DNA of 64,000 nt. Origin: Gnetum montanum (lineage: Eukaryota; Streptophyta; Gnetopsida; Gnetales; Gnetaceae). The notes beneath the pieces were generated by a model. That model was not told the origin of the DNA, ran no database searches, and saw only the letters and a program-made list of their open reading frames with translations. The position numbers and the translations under genes were made by a program. Location of the stretch: contig MNCI01006090.1 in NCBI GenBank assembly GCA_015680685.1, positions 1 to 64,000 on the forward strand. The letters are read 5' to 3'. Below are positions 60,296-64,000 of this stretch, piece by piece (position 1 is the stretch's first letter; each line of letters starts with the position of its first letter).

Positions 60296-60413
60296 TTAGT
60301 CATTTGTGCACTAAATAGAACTTAGGAAATCATTCACATCATTGGAACAAACCCTTAGGGTTGGTTGAAAAAAAAAAACATATAACAATACATTGAACAC
60401 TAAATAGACAAGT

Positions 60414-62820
60414 ATGTCTCCTTCTTCACATGAAAGCACTTCACTGCCTAGGTCTAACACAGGAAACAATTGGCAACGTAATACACATGACGTTGATCTT
60501 CTAGTCCCTCAATAGTTTTGTGTGGTATATATTCATCCCAATGAGTATGTACCAGACTTCACCTTTATTCTTCATCAAGATGAACAACTATGTTGGCGAG
60601 ACTTAGATGGTAACATAGTATTACCTCTCGACCGTTCAGTCCCTAACATGCTTCTTCATGCTCTCACACGAATTGGCATGCAACACTTACACCCAGAATA
60701 TGTTTTGCAAGATCATGAATCAAGAGAATACCATCCCATGGAGGAACAATGTCAAAGGGACTTGCAATAGGAGAGATATCACAAGTCTTTGAAAGGTAAG
60801 TGGTCCCAAGATGTTCCATATGTGTTGAGCAAAAATGAGGGTGGTGAACCTGCCTTAGGAGGTTTCCCACGAAATGATGTTCCTCCCCTTGACTTTGGTC
60901 AAGGGGTTGTATATCAGAACCTTCATTCAACTATCCATAACCTAGGTTCTAATACACATGGACACAAAGGGTTTGAAAAAGAAACACAGACACACGATAA
61001 AGTTAGAAATTCTCATCGCGATCGTGATCGAGGCTGAGACGGCCGAAGAGAAGGTAGTAGACATTGTTATGCTAATGATTCTCCTTCTTCTACACCTTCA
61101 TCATCTCTTTCACCTCTCCTTCAGTATTTGGATGCAATCATAGAGAAAAGGACTATGAGGATAGAGGTAGGCAAAGTGAAAGTCATAGACGAAATAGCCA
61201 GGAAAGGGGATGAGGGCACTCTAGAGAATCACAACATAGAAAAAGGGAGAGTAGGGAACATCGTAGGCATCATAGACGCCACGAACGAGATGATTATGAT
61301 GAACCCCTACTCGCTACTCAAAGTATGTTGGACATAAATGAGGCTATTAAAGTTCCAACAAGGCACCAAAAGGATAGTAGGATCAAGAGATTAGATATTA
61401 ACAGTATCCCACAATTCGAAGGGGGATACAACGTTGATCCTCAAAATCACTTACAAGCATTTCATGATGTGTGTGCCTTACAAAACATAGAGAACAAATG
61501 GAAAAAAATTAAGTTGTTCCCATGAATACTAGTTAAAGAAGGTGAAAGCTACTACTGGCCCTTAGAACCAGAATTCATTCATAGGTGGAGTATTATGTTA
61601 GAATTGTTTAACGACAAGTACCAAACGTACTCCTGAGTGTCTAACTTGGAAAAGAAAATCCAAGGATGGAAACAAGGAGGACATGAACCCTTGGATGCTG
61701 CCATGGACCGATACTATGCATTGTTACATCATTGCCTGAGCCATGGTTATTTGCAATGGGATCAACTATGCCATCTTGTAGATGGGCTTAGGCATGAAAC
61801 ATGAAGAACCCTTGGGACTTATGCCCAAGGAAGACTATTTGAGCTTAGGTTCCATCAAATTCAAATATTGTTGGATTAAGTTTCTAAGGAAGAAGGTGAA
61901 TTACGGAAGAGAGAAAGTGCATAAGAGCATAACAGAGATCCTTCCCTCCAAAAGAGAGGAGTAAGATTTTGTGAGGATGAAGAAGAGTCACCACTCAAGG
62001 AGATGGTGAATAGGAAAGCTTTTCCTATCCAAAAGTTGACATCAGAAGTATCAGCAAAGGTAGATCAAATGTGGGACTCCCTAGATAGTAGATTTCAAAC
62101 TGTTCTTAAATTAGTAGAGGAGTCTAGAGAGTAAAGTAGTGATTGTGAAAAAAGAAAAAAGAGAGAAGCAGAACATGCACATAACAAGGGTAAGGGCAAA
62201 GTTGCCATCATCGAAGAGGTTGTGGAAATAGATATAGACAATGATAGTGGATGTGAGATATGCCAATATGAACATCCTAAAGGATGTTTCCCTATAATCT
62301 CACATCTGCAAGAGTCTAGGATGTATGCACTTAACCCATGATTAAACAAAAGGCAAACACCCCGAAGGTTACCTTATCCTCAAGGTAACCCAAGGCAGTT
62401 CCACCAACCCTTAACGTGTTATCCAAGTGGAACTCCACCACAACTGATTGAGCAACATCAACGGTGGCAGCACCCACAAGCATGGGGAATGCCACCACCA
62501 AGGAAACAATATCTTTACCAGCAACCTAACCCATATGGATCTTATGTGCAGCACCCAATCTCTCCATGTGACTCTATTGGTCACATCACTCCTCAACATC
62601 ACTACCAAGCTCACAAGTACTATACGACTTCCTCTCCTGGGGATAATGTTCCATAGACATACCACCCTTCTCATCTAGCTTCATCTCTTCCACCAATAGC
62701 TCCATTACCACCTACTCTAGCTGTGCAAGATGAACTCCCTACCCAGCTGCAATAACATAATTCCACAAGGGCTGTTAACCCTCAACCTACTATTGGGTCT
62801 AACAACTTCATGAAGAAAAG
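60414..62820 (+). pseudogene. E4 gag, well preserved
   Basis: From ATG 60414 (MSPSSHESTSL) the frame includes VVYIHPNEYVPDFTFILHQD, CWRDLDGNIVLPLDRS, then the Retrotrans_gag core at about 61385-61780 (DINSIPQFEGGYNVDPQNHL, MLELFNDKYQTYS, KIQGWKQGGHEPLDAAMDRY). A Lys/Glu coiled stretch (61980-62210) follows, then a degenerate zinc knuckle CEICQYEHPKGCFP near 62255 and a long Pro/Gln/His-rich tail (62340-62770). Only scattered TAG, TAA or TGA codons and a few shifts break it. It is the reference copy for reading E1 and E2 gag. Confidence 0.9.
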
Positions 62821-63470
62821 ACCTTTCTTTAGAACCAACAACCCAACTAAGCCCTTGCAACCACGAGTGGCTGAGCCTTTAGATGCCTCAGTATCAATCA
62901 AAACATTAGATCCCCCTTCAAGCCAAACACCACACTCAATGCATACGGTCATGTTAACACATGTTGTTACCGATTGGATCAAAGTTGGCCATCTTCCTAG
63001 GAAATTCTCTAATCCTAGGAGTCCTCTAATATATTTACAAATCGCTGGGAATGAGCCGTGCAAAGCTCTTTTAATCTCAGGTTCTAGTGTCAACCTAATA
63101 CCTCAAGAAATGTATAAGGCCTGAAACCTGCCTTCATTGAAAAAGAGCAACATCTATCTAGAGTTGGCGAACTAGTTCATCATTTTCCTATTGGGAATAG
63201 AGGACATTGTCACCACTATTTGTGGGTGGTCATACCTAGCTGACTTCCTAGTGATTCAGGTGAATAATGATAAGGGGGACTTCCCAATCATAATGAGAAG
63301 AGCATGGCTGAGCACCATCGATGCATGCCTAGGAATCTGTGATCTTTCCTTGGAAATATTGAATGAAAATATATTTGGGAAGATCAAGAAGAAGAAAGTT
63401 CCATGCATTGAATATAGTGACACATGGTGTAATTGTGTGCAAATGTCATGATTTGTGCAAAGTTTAGCAT
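62821..63470 (+). pseudogene. E4 protease region, catalytic Asp missing
   Basis: PRSPLIYLQIAGNEPCKALL is followed by ISGSSVNLIPQEMYKA near 63075-63120; the family reads ALIDSGSSVNLIP, so the catalytic Asp is not encoded. The flap side is kept: GIEDIVTTICGWSYLADFLV and GDFPIIMRRAWLSTIDA near 63195-63330. The change is a small deletion or paired substitutions at the active site. The rest of the frame is nearly open. Confidence 0.82.
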
Positions 63471-63579
63471 TGCTTGCATGCAATCAGTGTGCATAAATGA
63501 TCAACATACAAAGATGCCTGTATACAGCAGCCACACGATGCGAAGGCACCCAGTGGCTAACAACTAATCAAGAAAGAAG

Positions 63580-64000
63580 TTCACTCATATGCATACCCTC
63601 AAATATGCCAACCAAGTCTTAGACACAATCGCAGGGCATTGCTACTATAGTTTTTTGGATGGATATAGCGGATACAACCAAATACAAATAGCCCTAGAAG
63701 ACCAAGCCAAAACTACATTCACCAGTCCTTGGGGAACGTTTGCATACAAACATATGCTATTTGGCTTGTGTAGTGCCCCTACAACATTCAATGATTAGTT
63801 CTAAGCATATTCCAACAGTAGATAGGAAATGGTGTGGAGGTCTTTATGGATGATTTCTTCACTTATGGAGCAAGCTTTGATTAAGCTTTGGACCAGTTAG
63901 AGCAAGTGCTAAAAAGATGTGTAGAAGCCAATTTGAGGCTCAACTGGCAAAAAGGCCATTTGATGGTCCAAGAAGGCATAGTACTAGGGGATAAAATCTC
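63580..64000 (+). pseudogene. E4 reverse transcriptase, 5' deleted and cut by the window end
   Basis: The palm begins abruptly with NQVLDTIAGHCYYSFLDGYS at about 63610, matching E1 at 29080, then TTFTSPWGTFAYKHMLFGL. A frame change precedes VEVFMDDFFTYGA near 63830, where both catalytic Asp codons are kept. The RT fingers and pol linker present in E1 (about 0.5 kb) are absent; the joint lies near 63600. Confidence 0.85.

Larger units (their letters stand above)
59610..64000 (+). mobile_element. E4: 5' part of a Ty3/gypsy element, continues beyond the window
   Basis: The 5' LTR, tRNA-Asp primer site, gag, protease and part of RT lie in order on the plus strand and are cut by the window end. 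The gag frame is the best preserved of the family, with few stops, so E4 is probably the youngest copy. Whether it carries integrase and the aORF cannot be seen. Confidence 0.9.

Noticed and set aside
1-64000. CRISPR arrays, rRNA, tRNA genes, bacterial operons
   Set aside because: No spaced direct repeats of the CRISPR type, no rRNA words and no intact cloverleaf were found; the content is clearly plant nuclear.

Overview
The window is nuclear DNA from a seed plant with a large, repeat-rich genome. A gymnosperm is plausible because the elements are old, heavily decayed and never purged, but the sequence does not prove it. No microbial, plasmid, CRISPR, rRNA or functional tRNA signal was found. 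Almost everything is transposable-element remains. Only one gene looks intact: a small secreted proline-rich protein on the minus strand at 46362-46826. A frameshifted BAHD acyltransferase pseudogene lies at about 42.88-43.60 kb, in the same island (about 40.2-49 kb), which still holds CpG-rich stretches.

Layout. 0-16 kb holds non-LTR (LINE) fragments: the 3' part of an L1-type ORF2 (1-1330, +), an L1 endonuclease plus RT start (4540-6275, -), an RTE-type tail (9530-9800, +) and another RT piece (15056-15900, -). A probable copia-type LTR end (8030-8420) and a cluster of tRNA-derived SINE-like copies (13255-13880) lie between them. 16-36 kb holds an undescribed minus-strand open frame, small tandem duplications and a degenerate tandem array of about 185 bp units. 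That array is split by a 13.1 kb Ty3/gypsy element, here called E1 (20802-33882, minus strand). 36.2-39.07 kb is the 3' part of a related plus-strand element (E3). 50039-59302 is a pol-less relative (E2, minus strand) with a perfect 5 bp target duplication. 59610-64000 is the 5' part of a fourth copy (E4, plus strand), cut by the window end.

E1, E2 and E4 share a primer site complementary to tRNA-Asp; E1, E2 and E3 share a polypurine tract reading GGGGGTA before a TGATGAGTC LTR start. E1 reads gag, protease, RT, RNase H, integrase, then a long additional ORF (aORF) in the position where Athila-type gypsy elements carry their env-like gene. The aORF has an N-terminal domain resembling the 'putative plant transposon protein' family, a long coiled coil and a conserved C-terminal block. 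It is recognisable in E1, E2 and E3.

The most unusual observation concerns the start of the aORF. In both E1 and E2 it is preceded by a TATA box and a patch of repeated motifs that match the U3 of that element's own LTR: a GGCCTAGT/TTGAC type in E1 and a GATATC/AATATTGGGTA type in E2. A GT...AG intron-like segment ends exactly at the aORF ATG in both. This suggests a second, LTR-derived internal promoter with a spliced leader for the aORF, kept matched to the LTR in two subfamilies.

All retroelement reading frames are broken, mostly by TAG, TAA and TGA where CAG/CAA, CGA or TGG are expected. That is the pattern left by deamination of methylated cytosine.
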